Positions 9,866-17,839 of a stretch of DNA of 38,594 bases are shown here, one piece after another (the stretch's first letter is position 1; each line of letters starts with the position of its first letter). This stretch comes from Acidobacteriota bacterium. GTDB lineage: Bacteria; Actinomycetota; Acidimicrobiia; Acidimicrobiales; CADCSY01. The notes under the pieces are model-generated. The model was not told the origin of the DNA. It was given only the letters and a program-made list of their open reading frames with translations, and searched no databases. Location: NCBI GenBank assembly GCA_019510095.1, contig JAEKLB010000059.1:1-38594 (forward strand), given 5' to 3'. The translations under genes were made by a program, and so were the position numbers.

Positions 9866-10395
9866 GCCTGCGCAATCCCTTCCTGGCGAGCGATCGTCAC
9901 CACCGTACTTCCGTACCTCCGCGCACGGAGAATGATCCAGCGTGGCGGCAACGGCACCTCGCGGTCCGACTCGACGACCACGGTCGAGGCCGCCAGGCGG
10001 TCCAGCACCGCCATCCACTGGTCGTCGCCGAAGGCGTAGGGGGGATCGAGCAGCACCAATCCGGGCGGTTCGGGCGGTTCGTGGCGCTCGGCGTCGGCCC
10101 GGAGCACCGTGGCCCGGTCGACGAAGCCGGTGGCCTCGAGGTTCTGGCGGACCACGGCGAGGGCGCCGGCGTCGTTGTCGACGAAGGTGGCGTGGCGGGC
10201 ACCACGGGAGAGCGCCTCGATGCCGAGGGCCCCGGACCCGGCGAACAGGTCGAGCACGGTGGCGCCCTCGACCGCCTCGAGGCTGTGGAGGGCGTTGAAG
10301 GTGGCCTGCCGCACCCGGTCGGCGGTGGGCCTGGTCGCCCGGCCGGGAGGCGCAACGAGGGTGCGGCCCCGCGCTTCGCCGGCCACCACCCGCAC
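9862..10395 (-). CDS. rsmD: 16S rRNA (guanine-966-N2)-methyltransferase RsmD
   Basis: MRVVAGEARGRTLVAPPGRATRPTADRVRQATFNALHSLEAVEGATVLDLFAGSGALGIEALSRGA... LVLLDPPY; 4-bp overlap with coaD. Confidence 0.93.
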   Translation of the reverse strand: MRVVAGEARGRTLVAPPGRATRPTADRVRQATFNALHSLEAVEGATVLDLFAGSGALGIEALSRGARHATFVDNDAGALAVVRQNLEATGFVDRATVLRADAERHEPPEPPGLVLLDPPYAFGDDQWMAVLDRLAASTVVVESDREVPLPPRWIILRARRYGSTVVTIARQEGIAQA

Positions 10396-10413
10396 GGCCG
10401 TAGCGTGCCAGCC

Positions 10414-10575
10414 ATGGAGCCCGAGGCGGTGATCGACTGCATCGACTGTGGCGGCCGGGCCCACCTCCTCTCCAAGCCCGACGACCTCGGCTGGGCGCCG
10501 GGCCAGGTGGTCGTCTACCGCTGCGAGGACTGCCTCGACCGCTGGGACCTGCTCCTCCCCGAGCTCGAGGACTGA
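10414..10575 (+). CDS. Small (53 aa) zinc-ribbon-like protein
   Basis: ATG at 10414: MEPEAVIDCIDCGGRAHLLSKPDDLGWAPGQVVVYRCEDCLDRWDLLLPELED; CxxC...CxxC. Confidence 0.65.
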   Translation: MEPEAVIDCIDCGGRAHLLSKPDDLGWAPGQVVVYRCEDCLDRWDLLLPELED

Positions 10576-10585
10576 ACCGCCCCAC

Positions 10586-10644
10586 CTGCCGTTCTCTGGT
10601 GTCCCCGATCCGCTGAGCGGACCACCGATACCAAGGAACGGCAG
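10586..10644. terminator. Imperfect inverted repeat (hairpin family member 2)
   Basis: ctgccgttctctggtgtcc...ccaccgataccaaggaacggcag, 10 nt after the stop at 10575. Confidence 0.5.
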
Positions 10645-10765
10645 GGAGGCCAGTACCCTTCGCCCATCCTCACCAGGTTGGTGAGCGCTCGGCTCGTGCA
10701 GAGCCGGCGGGTCGTTCCCCGGAATTCCGGTCGCGGCCACTTGCCCGATCGATTCGGAGAACAAC

Positions 10766-12016
10766 GTGCCCCCCACCTTCCACGCCCTGGGCGTGCGCGG
10801 CGACATCGCCGCTCGCCTCGATGCCCGAGGCATCACCGAGGCGCTGCCCATCCAGGCAGCCGCCGTCCCCGACGCCCTCGCCGGCCGCGACATCTGCGGC
10901 CGCGCTCCCACCGGCTCGGGCAAGACCATCGCCTTCGGCATCCCGCTGGTGACCTTGGTCAAGCAAGGCAAGTCCCGGCGCCCCACCGCCCTGGTGCTGG
11001 CGCCGACCCGCGAGCTGGCCGCCCAGATCCGCGAGGAGATCAACCTCCTCGGCGGGCCCAAGGGGCCCCGCTCGACCGCCATCTACGGCGGCGTCGGCTT
11101 CGGCAACCAGATCAAGGACCTGCGCCGAGGCGTCGACATCGTCGTCGCCTGCCCCGGTCGCCTGCGTGACCTCCTCGACCGGCGGGAGCTGGTCCTCGAC
11201 GACGTCGGCATCGTCGTGATCGACGAGGCCGACCGCATGGCCGACATGGGCTTCCTCCCCGAGGTCCGCCGGATCCTCGACCTCGTGCGCGCCGACCGCC
11301 AGACGCTCCTCTTCTCGGCCACGCTCGACGGCGACGTCGACGTGCTCATCAAGCACTACCAGCGCGATGCCGCCGTGCATGACGTGGCCGCAGCCGAGGA
11401 CGCCACGCCGAGCCGCCACCTTTTCTGGGAGGCCGAGCAGCCCAACCGCCTCGACCTGACCAAGGCCGTGGTGAGCGCCCAGTGGCCGGCCGTGGTCTTC
11501 TGCCGCACCAAGCACCGGGCCGACCGGCTCAGCACCGCCCTCAACAAGCTCGGCGTGTCGTCGGCCCCGCTGCACGGTGACCGTTCGCAGGCCCAGCGCG
11601 AGCGGGCGCTGGCCGCCTTCGCCGCCGGCAAGGTGCAGGCCCTCGTGGCCACCGACGTCGCCGCCCGCGGCATCCACGTCGACGACATCGCCTGCGTCGT
11701 CCATTACGACATCCCCGGCGACGACAAGTCGTACGTCCACCGCTCTGGCCGCACCGGGCGGGCAGGTGCGGCCGGCGTGGTCGTCTCCCTGGTCGGCCGC
11801 GACCAGCTCAAGGACGCCCGCACGTTGCAGCGGGCGCTCCAGCTGCCGTCCGGGTTGAGCGAGCCCGACGTCGACTCGCTGGCCGACCCCGGCGCCGGCG
11901 CCACCATCGGTTCGGCGCCTGCCGAGGCCGCCCGCCCGGCTACCAGCCGCCATCAGGGGCCCAAGCCGGCCCCGGGCCGGCAGCAGCAGCGCAACCGCTA
12001 CCGCGGCAGGCGCTAG
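10766..12016 (+). CDS. DEAD/DEAH-box RNA helicase
   Basis: APTGSGKTIAFGIPL, LAPTRELAAQI, VIDEADRMADMGF, LFSATL, ATDVAARGIHVDDI, HRSGRTGRAG. Confidence 0.95.
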   Translation: MPPTFHALGVRGDIAARLDARGITEALPIQAAAVPDALAGRDICGRAPTGSGKTIAFGIPLVTLVKQGKSRRPTALVLAPTRELAAQIREEINLLGGPKGPRSTAIYGGVGFGNQIKDLRRGVDIVVACPGRLRDLLDRRELVLDDVGIVVIDEADRMADMGFLPEVRRILDLVRADRQTLLFSATLDGDVDVLIKHYQRDAAVHDVAAAEDATPSRHLFWEAEQPNRLDLTKAVVSAQWPAVVFCRTKHRADRLSTALNKLGVSSAPLHGDRSQAQRERALAAFAAGKVQALVATDVAARGIHVDDIACVVHYDIPGDDKSYVHRSGRTGRAGAAGVVVSLVGRDQLKDARTLQRALQLPSGLSEPDVDSLADPGAGATIGSAPAEAARPATSRHQGPKPAPGRQQQRNRYRGRR

Positions 12017-12026
12017 GAAAAGTCAT

Positions 12027-12079
12027 CCCGTTCTGTGTCGGATCGTCCCGCTCGCCGCGGCACGATCCGACACGGAACC
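12027..12079. terminator. Strong inverted repeat (hairpin family member 3)
   Basis: cccgttctgtgtcggatcgtcccg ... cggcacgatccgacacggaaccgg, just after the helicase stop at 12016. Confidence 0.65.
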
Positions 12080-12087
12080 GGTGAGAT

Positions 12088-13236
12088 GTGCTCCCCTGCT
12101 GCACCGTGAAACGGCGACTCGGGTTCCTGCTCGTCCTGGTGTGCGCTCTCGGCGCGCCGATGCCACTGGCGGGGGCGGCACCCGCCCCTCCGGCGGCCAA
12201 GCTGAAGCTCACCCGCGTCGCTACTCGGCAGCAGCCGACCGGCCTGGTGCCCCGGGCCGGTGACCCGAACCTCTATGTCATGGAGCGGCTGGGCAAGGTG
12301 CGCGCCATGCGCCCCGATGGCTCCGACGCTGGCGTCTACCTCGACCTGACCGGCCAAGTCTCCACTGGCGCCGAAGAGGGCCTCCTCGGCATGGCCTTCT
12401 CGCCCGACGGCACCACGTCGTACGTGCACTACGTCGACAAGGCCAAGGCCAGCCACATCGTCGAACACAAGGTCAAGGTCGTCGGCGACACCGTCACTGC
12501 CGATCCCGCCTCGCGACGCGAGGTGCTCACCATCGCCGGCACCAAGCGGGGACACCACTACGGAGGCTGGCTCGACGTCACCTCCGACGGAATGCTCTGG
12601 ATCGCCCTCGGCGACGGGAACGGCGACGGCGACAAGCTGGGCCGGGCCCAGGACCTGAGCACGCTCATGGGCAAGATCCTGCGGATCGATCCCAAGCCGG
12701 CGGCGGGTCTCGGCTACTCGATCCCGGCTGGCAACCCGTTCGTGAAGCGGCCGGGTGCCCGCCCCGAGATCTGGGCCTATGGGCTGCGCAACCCGTGGCG
12801 GGCGTCGATCGACCGCACGACCGGCGCGTTGTGGATCGGCGACGTGGGCGAGGGCCACTACGAAGAGGTCAACCGCTCCACGGGCGGCGAGAACTTCGGG
12901 TGGCCGCTCGTCGAGGCCAACCATCGACTGCGGGGTGCCGCTCCGGCAGGATCGACCCCGCCCGTCTACGAGTTCCCCCACGCCGGTGGCAAGTGCGCGG
13001 TGATGGGCGGCTACGTGTACCGGGGCGCGGCGCTGCCCGCGTTGAAGGGCATCTACGTCTTCGCCGACCTCTGCACCGGCCACCTCACCGGTCTGGTGCA
13101 GGCGGCCGGCAAGTTCACGCCGATCGAGGTCAGCGCCGGCACGCCGGTGGTCACCTCACTCGGCGTCGACAGCGCCGGTGAGCTCTACGCCACATCACTC
13201 AACGGTGGCGTGTTCAAGCTCGTCGCCGGCTCCTGA
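12088..13236 (+). CDS. PQQ-dependent sugar dehydrogenase (glucose/sorbosone dehydrogenase family), secreted
   Basis: Signal peptide (VKRRLGFLLVLVCALGAPMPLAGA), LGMAFSPDG, IWAYGLRNPWRASID, WIGDVGEGHYEEVN, GGYVYRG. Start may be GTG at 12106. Confidence 0.88.
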   Translation: MLPCCTVKRRLGFLLVLVCALGAPMPLAGAAPAPPAAKLKLTRVATRQQPTGLVPRAGDPNLYVMERLGKVRAMRPDGSDAGVYLDLTGQVSTGAEEGLLGMAFSPDGTTSYVHYVDKAKASHIVEHKVKVVGDTVTADPASRREVLTIAGTKRGHHYGGWLDVTSDGMLWIALGDGNGDGDKLGRAQDLSTLMGKILRIDPKPAAGLGYSIPAGNPFVKRPGARPEIWAYGLRNPWRASIDRTTGALWIGDVGEGHYEEVNRSTGGENFGWPLVEANHRLRGAAPAGSTPPVYEFPHAGGKCAVMGGYVYRGAALPALKGIYVFADLCTGHLTGLVQAAGKFTPIEVSAGTPVVTSLGVDSAGELYATSLNGGVFKLVAGS

Positions 13237-13246
13237 TGATCGGTAG

Positions 13247-13408
13247 CTAGAACGTGAAGCGGGTCGCGCCGCCAGGGTCGATCTGAAGGACCACTGCCGA
13301 GGTGGCGTTGATTCGGTACACCTGCCGGTAACCGGGCCCGGAATTCGACGCGTCAGGGCGCTGGCTCCGCGGAGCCACCTCGCAGGCACTGACCTCGATC
13401 TTCGGCAC
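13247..13408 (-). CDS. Possible small orphan protein (53 aa)
   Basis: My translation from GTG: (M)PKIEVSACEVAPRSQRPDASNSGPGYRQVYRINATSAVVLQIDPGGATRFTF*. Fills an otherwise empty intergenic gap; below the track cutoff. Confidence 0.35.
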   Translation of the reverse strand: MPKIEVSACEVAPRSQRPDASNSGPGYRQVYRINATSAVVLQIDPGGATRFTF

Positions 13409-13437
13409 GACGCGCCCCCGATGTGAGACCCTCGATC

Positions 13438-14337
13438 ATGAACGTCGACGTGCACGTCCCCCGATTCACCTGGCCCGGCGGCCCGGCCTCGATCGGCCCG
13501 ACCGTGACGGCAGTGGCGCGCACGGCCGAGGCGATCGGCATCCGGACCTTGTCGTTCATGGACCACTACTTCATGGACCACTACTTCCAGATGGAACGGG
13601 CGTGGCCAGCCGAGGAGCCGATGCTCGAGGGCTACACCGCGCTTGGGTTCGTCGCAGGCGTGACCCAGCAGCTGCGCATGCGCCTCATGGTCACCGGGGT
13701 CACGTACCGCCATCCCGGCCTGCTGGCGAAGTCGGTCACGACGCTCGACGTGCTGTCGGGCGGCCGGGCCGAGCTCGGCATCGGCGCCGCCTGGTACGAG
13801 CGCGAACACCTCGGCCTGGGAGTGCCATTCCCGCCCTTGGCCGAACGGTTCGAGCGCCTCGAGGAGGCATTGCAGATCTGTCTCCAGATGTGGAGCGACG
13901 ACAACGGCCGGTTCGAGGGGAAGCACTACCAACTGGCCGAGACCCTGTGTTCGCCACCGCCGATCAGCTCTCCCCGGCCTCGCATCCTCATCGGTGGCGG
14001 GGGCGAGCGGAAGACGCTGCGGCTCGTGGCCCGCTACGCCGACGCCTGCAACATCAACGGCAAACCCGATGAGATCCAGCACAAGCTGGCCGTCCTGCGG
14101 CGGCACTGCGACGACGTCGGGCGCAACCCCGGGGAGATCGACGTCACGGTCACGCTGCTGCTTCCCGACGACGTGGACGACCCCGGCGAGATCGTTCGCC
14201 GCGGCGAGGCGCTCGCGGCCATCGGGGTCGACACCGTCATGGCCAGGCCCGTCGGCCCAGACCCCGCCGGATTCCTGGAGAGGGCGTGGGGTCCGGCGGT
14301 GCCGCGGCTGGCAGCCGTTGTGCCGACGAAGGTGTGA
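13438..14337 (+). CDS. LLM-class F420-dependent oxidoreductase
   Basis: GYTALGFVAGVTQQLRMRLMVTGVTYRHPGLLAKSVTTLDVLSGGRAELGIGAAWYEREH, PRILIGGGGERKTLRLVARYADACN. Confidence 0.9.
   Translation: MNVDVHVPRFTWPGGPASIGPTVTAVARTAEAIGIRTLSFMDHYFMDHYFQMERAWPAEEPMLEGYTALGFVAGVTQQLRMRLMVTGVTYRHPGLLAKSVTTLDVLSGGRAELGIGAAWYEREHLGLGVPFPPLAERFERLEEALQICLQMWSDDNGRFEGKHYQLAETLCSPPPISSPRPRILIGGGGERKTLRLVARYADACNINGKPDEIQHKLAVLRRHCDDVGRNPGEIDVTVTLLLPDDVDDPGEIVRRGEALAAIGVDTVMARPVGPDPAGFLERAWGPAVPRLAAVVPTKV
13558..13587 (+). repeat. 15-bp exact tandem duplication inside the LLM oxidoreductase CDS
   Basis: atggaccactacttc repeated twice, encoding MDHYF-MDHYF. Confidence 0.95.
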
Positions 14338-14358
14338 CTCCCGCCGCGGGCGAATTCC

Positions 14359-16482
14359 CTACGACTTGAACAGGAACTCGGCGCCGGCGTCGGCCTCCTC
14401 GTCGCCCTCGGGCAACAGCAAGTCGAGCTCGTCGACCAGGTGCTCGGGAATGCCGGCGTCGTAGAGCTCGAACGCGATCTCCCGTGCCCGGGCCACCCAC
14501 TCGCGGTCACGGCGCAAGGACGCCAGCCGGAGGTCGTTGCGACCCTTCTGGTGGACACCCATGATCGTGCCCTCCCCTCGGAGGTCGAGATCGACCTCGG
14601 CCAGCTCGAACCCGTCAGTCGAGCGCTCGAGAGCACCGAGCCGCTCCTCCGACTCCGGCGTCGCGCCGGCACCCACGAGGTAGCACCACGACACGGCGGC
14701 ACCACGGCCGACGCGGCCGCGGAGCTGGTGCAGCTGGGCGATGCCGAAGCGATCGGCATCGAGGATCACCATGACCGACGCGTTCGGCACGTCGACGCCC
14801 ACCTCGATGACGGTGGTGGCGACGAGTACGTCGATGTCGCCGTTGCGGAACGCCTCCATCACCACCTCCTTCTCCTTGGCCGGCACCCGGCCATGCAGCA
14901 GCCCGAGGCGCAATCCGGCCAGCTCGCCTTCGCGCAGGGAGTCGTAGGTCTCCTGAGCCGAGCGGACCTCGAGCTTCTCCGACTCGTCGATGAGCGGCGC
15001 CACGACATACGCCTGGTGACCGGCCTCGACCTCGGCCCGCACCCGTGACCACGCCTCGACTTCCTCGAGCGGTCCTCGAGCCCAGATGGTGGTGACCGGC
15101 GTGCGGCCCGGCGGCAGCTCGTCGAGGACGCTGACGTCGAGGTCGCCGTACACCGTCATCGCCGCGGTGCGGGGGATCGGCGTTGCCGTCATCACCAGCA
15201 CGTCGGGGACGGTCTCGCCCTCACCCTTGCCGCGCAGCGCGGCCCGTTGCTCGACGCCGAACCGATGCTGCTCGTCGATCACGGCGACACCGAGCGAGCG
15301 GAACGCCACCTTCTCCTGGATCAGGGCGTGGGTGCCGATGAGGATGTCGACATCGCCGTCGGCGAGCGACTGCATCAGCCGGGTCCGCTCCGCCGCGGTC
15401 GTTCGGTTGGTGAGAAGTTCGACGCCCACCGGGCGGTCGCCGAACAGGTTGTTGTCGTCGGCCAGCGTCAGTCCTTCGAGCAGCGCCCGCACGCCGAGGT
15501 AGTGCTGCTCGGCGAGCACCTCGGTCGGCGCCATCAGCGCTCCCTGATGTCCACCCTGGACGGCGAGGAGCAACGCACTCACGGCGACGAGCGTCTTGCC
15601 CGAGCCGACGTCGCCCTGGAGGAGCCGGTGCATCGGCACCGGCTTGGCCATGTCGTCGCCGATCTCGCGGATCGCGTCGCGCTGGGCCCGGGTGAGCGGG
15701 AACGGGAGGCGCCGGTGGAACCGGCCGACGAGATCGCCGTCGAGGACATGGGCAATGCCCTTCGACGTGCGTTCGAGCTCTTTCTTGCGCCGCACCAGGA
15801 CGAGTTGGATGCGCAAGAGCTCGTCGAACACCAACCGCTTCCGGGCGGCGTTGACCTCTTGCATCGTCTCCGGCAGGTGGAAGCTCCGCATCGCCGTGTC
15901 GCGGTCGACGAGCGCGAAGCGATCGAGCACCCAGCCCGGCACCGGATCGTCGAGGTGGTCGATGCGGCGCAGGGCCTCGTCGATCCAACGCCCGAAGTCC
16001 CACGTGGTCAGGTGCTGCTTCTCCGACTGCGGGTAGATCGGCACGATCCGGGCCGTGCGGTCGCCGACCGGGTCGACGACCGGGTGCTTCATCGTCCGGC
16101 GGCCGCCGGACATCTCGATCCTGCCGAAGACGGCGACCTCGGTGCCCTCCGCCAGCAAGCTGCGGTAGTAGTGCACGGCGTTGAAGAACACGAGCTTGAG
16201 GTAGCCGCTGCCGTCGAAGAGGTCGGCCTCGAGGAAGAACTTGCCGGCGCGCGACCGCCGGCTGTTGACCCGGCGGACGCGGGCCAGCACCGTGACCTCC
16301 TCGTTCACCGCCGCCGCGCCGATGGCCGCCTGGTTGGTGCGGTCGAGGTGCCGGCGCGGGTAGTGGAGCAGCAGGTCGAGCACGGACGAGATTCCCAGCT
16401 CGGTGAGCCCCTCCAGCTTCTTGGGCGTGACCTTGAGCCGACTCACCGGCAACGTCGCGAGATCACCCAGGCCCTTCGACAT
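14359..16482 (-). CDS. recG: ATP-dependent DNA helicase RecG
   Basis: Wedge domain, LQGDVGSGKT, VIDEQHRFGVEQR, VMTATPIPRTAAMTVYGDLDVSVLDELPPGR, LHGRVPAKEKE, QLRGRVGRG. Confidence 0.96.
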   Translation of the reverse strand: MSKGLGDLATLPVSRLKVTPKKLEGLTELGISSVLDLLLHYPRRHLDRTNQAAIGAAAVNEEVTVLARVRRVNSRRSRAGKFFLEADLFDGSGYLKLVFFNAVHYYRSLLAEGTEVAVFGRIEMSGGRRTMKHPVVDPVGDRTARIVPIYPQSEKQHLTTWDFGRWIDEALRRIDHLDDPVPGWVLDRFALVDRDTAMRSFHLPETMQEVNAARKRLVFDELLRIQLVLVRRKKELERTSKGIAHVLDGDLVGRFHRRLPFPLTRAQRDAIREIGDDMAKPVPMHRLLQGDVGSGKTLVAVSALLLAVQGGHQGALMAPTEVLAEQHYLGVRALLEGLTLADDNNLFGDRPVGVELLTNRTTAAERTRLMQSLADGDVDILIGTHALIQEKVAFRSLGVAVIDEQHRFGVEQRAALRGKGEGETVPDVLVMTATPIPRTAAMTVYGDLDVSVLDELPPGRTPVTTIWARGPLEEVEAWSRVRAEVEAGHQAYVVAPLIDESEKLEVRSAQETYDSLREGELAGLRLGLLHGRVPAKEKEVVMEAFRNGDIDVLVATTVIEVGVDVPNASVMVILDADRFGIAQLHQLRGRVGRGAAVSWCYLVGAGATPESEERLGALERSTDGFELAEVDLDLRGEGTIMGVHQKGRNDLRLASLRRDREWVARAREIAFELYDAGIPEHLVDELDLLLPEGDEEADAGAEFLFKS

Positions 16483-16505
16483 CGACCCAACCGTAGAGTC
16501 GACCT

Positions 16506-17315
16506 GTGACCGTCCGGATGATCGCCAGCGATCTCGACGGCACCCTGCTTCGATCCGACTCGACGATCTCGGCCCGCAGCGCCGCCGCGGTGGCCGCCGC
16601 CGAACGGGCCGGGGTCCCGTTCGTGTTCGTCACCGGCCGCCCCCCACGGTGGATGGACGTGATCGCCAAGGTCACCGGCCACCACGGCGTGGCGATCTGC
16701 GCCAACGGCGCCATCGTCTACGACCTCCACACCAACAGCGTCGTGCAGGAGCACACGATCGACTCGGCCACCACCCTGCGACTGGTGCAGGAGCTCCGCC
16801 AAGCCATGCCCGAGGTCGTCTTCGCCTGTGAGCGAGGGCTGCAGTTCTCCCACGAGCCGGCGTTCGTGCCCCGGGTCGAGATCCCCAACACCAGCGTCGG
16901 CGCCATGGAGGAGCTGCTGGCCGCCCCGGTCGTGAAGCTCCTCGTGCGCCACTCCGAGATGACGGCGCCAGAGCTGTTCGACGCGGCCAAGGACGTCTTC
17001 ACCGCCTTCGCCGGCTTGGCCACGGTCACCTACGGGACCTCGACCCTCGCTGGCGGGTTGCTCGAGGTCTCCGGGCCAGGCATCACCAAGGCCTTCAGCC
17101 TGGAACGACTGGCGGACAGCCACGGCATCGATCGTGAGGAGGTGGTGGCCTTCGGCGACATGCCCAACGACCTGCCGATGCTGGCCTGGGCCGGCACCGG
17201 GGTCGCCGTGGCCAATGCCCACCCGGAGGTGCTCGCCATGGCCGACGAGGTGACCGCCTCCAACGACGACGACGGTGTGGCTCTCGTCGTGGAACGGTTG
17301 CTGGCGCGGGCGTAG
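16506..17315 (+). CDS. HAD-IIB / Cof-type hydrolase
   Basis: IASDLDGTLLRSDSTIS, FVFVTGRPPRWM, ANGAIVYD, VVAFGDMPNDLPMLAWAGTGVAVANAHPEV. Confidence 0.92.
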   Translation: MTVRMIASDLDGTLLRSDSTISARSAAAVAAAERAGVPFVFVTGRPPRWMDVIAKVTGHHGVAICANGAIVYDLHTNSVVQEHTIDSATTLRLVQELRQAMPEVVFACERGLQFSHEPAFVPRVEIPNTSVGAMEELLAAPVVKLLVRHSEMTAPELFDAAKDVFTAFAGLATVTYGTSTLAGGLLEVSGPGITKAFSLERLADSHGIDREEVVAFGDMPNDLPMLAWAGTGVAVANAHPEVLAMADEVTASNDDDGVALVVERLLARA

Positions 17316-17365
17316 CGTTGAGGTCCACGGGCGCCACCGCACGCCCAGACAGCGGGGAGGTGCGT

Positions 17366-17779
17366 ATGAAGCGCATCCTGGTCGTGGCCAACCGCACGCT
17401 CGCCGAGCCCCATCTGCTCGCCGAGCTCCACCGCCGCAAGGACGAGGGCGAGGTCGCCTTCCACATCCTGGTGCCTGCCTCGCACCCGAGCGGCTTCTGG
17501 ACCGACGAGATCGCGCGGACCGAGGCCAAGGAACGGCTCGACACGATCATCGAGTCGCTGCGAGGGAGCGACATCGAGGCCGATGGCGAGATCGGCGATG
17601 CCAACCCGGTCTACGGCGTCGGTGACGTCCTCCGCCGGGAGGGCTTCGACGAGATCATCGTCTCGACCCTGCCGGTCGGGCTGAGTCACTGGTTGGCCAA
17701 CAACGTGGTCAAGCGGATGCGGCACTACGGCATCCCCGTCGCCCACGTGGTCGCCGAGCCCGCCCTCGCCCGCCAATGA
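17366..17779 (+). CDS. Universal-stress-like small alpha/beta protein
   Basis: ATG at 17366: MKRILVVANRTLAEPHLLAELHRRKDEGEVAFHILVPAS...GFDEIIVSTLPVGLSHWLANNVVKRMRHYGIPVAHVV. Confidence 0.7.
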   Translation: MKRILVVANRTLAEPHLLAELHRRKDEGEVAFHILVPASHPSGFWTDEIARTEAKERLDTIIESLRGSDIEADGEIGDANPVYGVGDVLRREGFDEIIVSTLPVGLSHWLANNVVKRMRHYGIPVAHVVAEPALARQ

Positions 17780-17784
17780 CCTTC

Positions 17785-17837
17785 CCGTTCTGTGTCGCCC
17801 GCGGGCCCGCTACGGGCCCGCGGGCGACACAGAACGG
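17785..17837. terminator. Perfect 25-bp stem, 3-nt loop inverted repeat between convergent genes (hairpin family member 4)
   Basis: ccgttctgtgtcgcccgcgggcccg-cta-cgggcccgcgggcgacacagaacgg, filling the gap between stops at 17779 (+) and 17840 (-). Confidence 0.85.
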
Positions 17838-17839
17838 AA

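Noticed and set aside
10670-13083. Minus-strand ORFs of 427 and 356 aa
   Set aside because: Antisense shadows of the DEAD-box helicase and the sugar dehydrogenase; both sense proteins are clear.
15247-16509. 420-aa + strand ORF
   Set aside because: Antisense shadow of recG.
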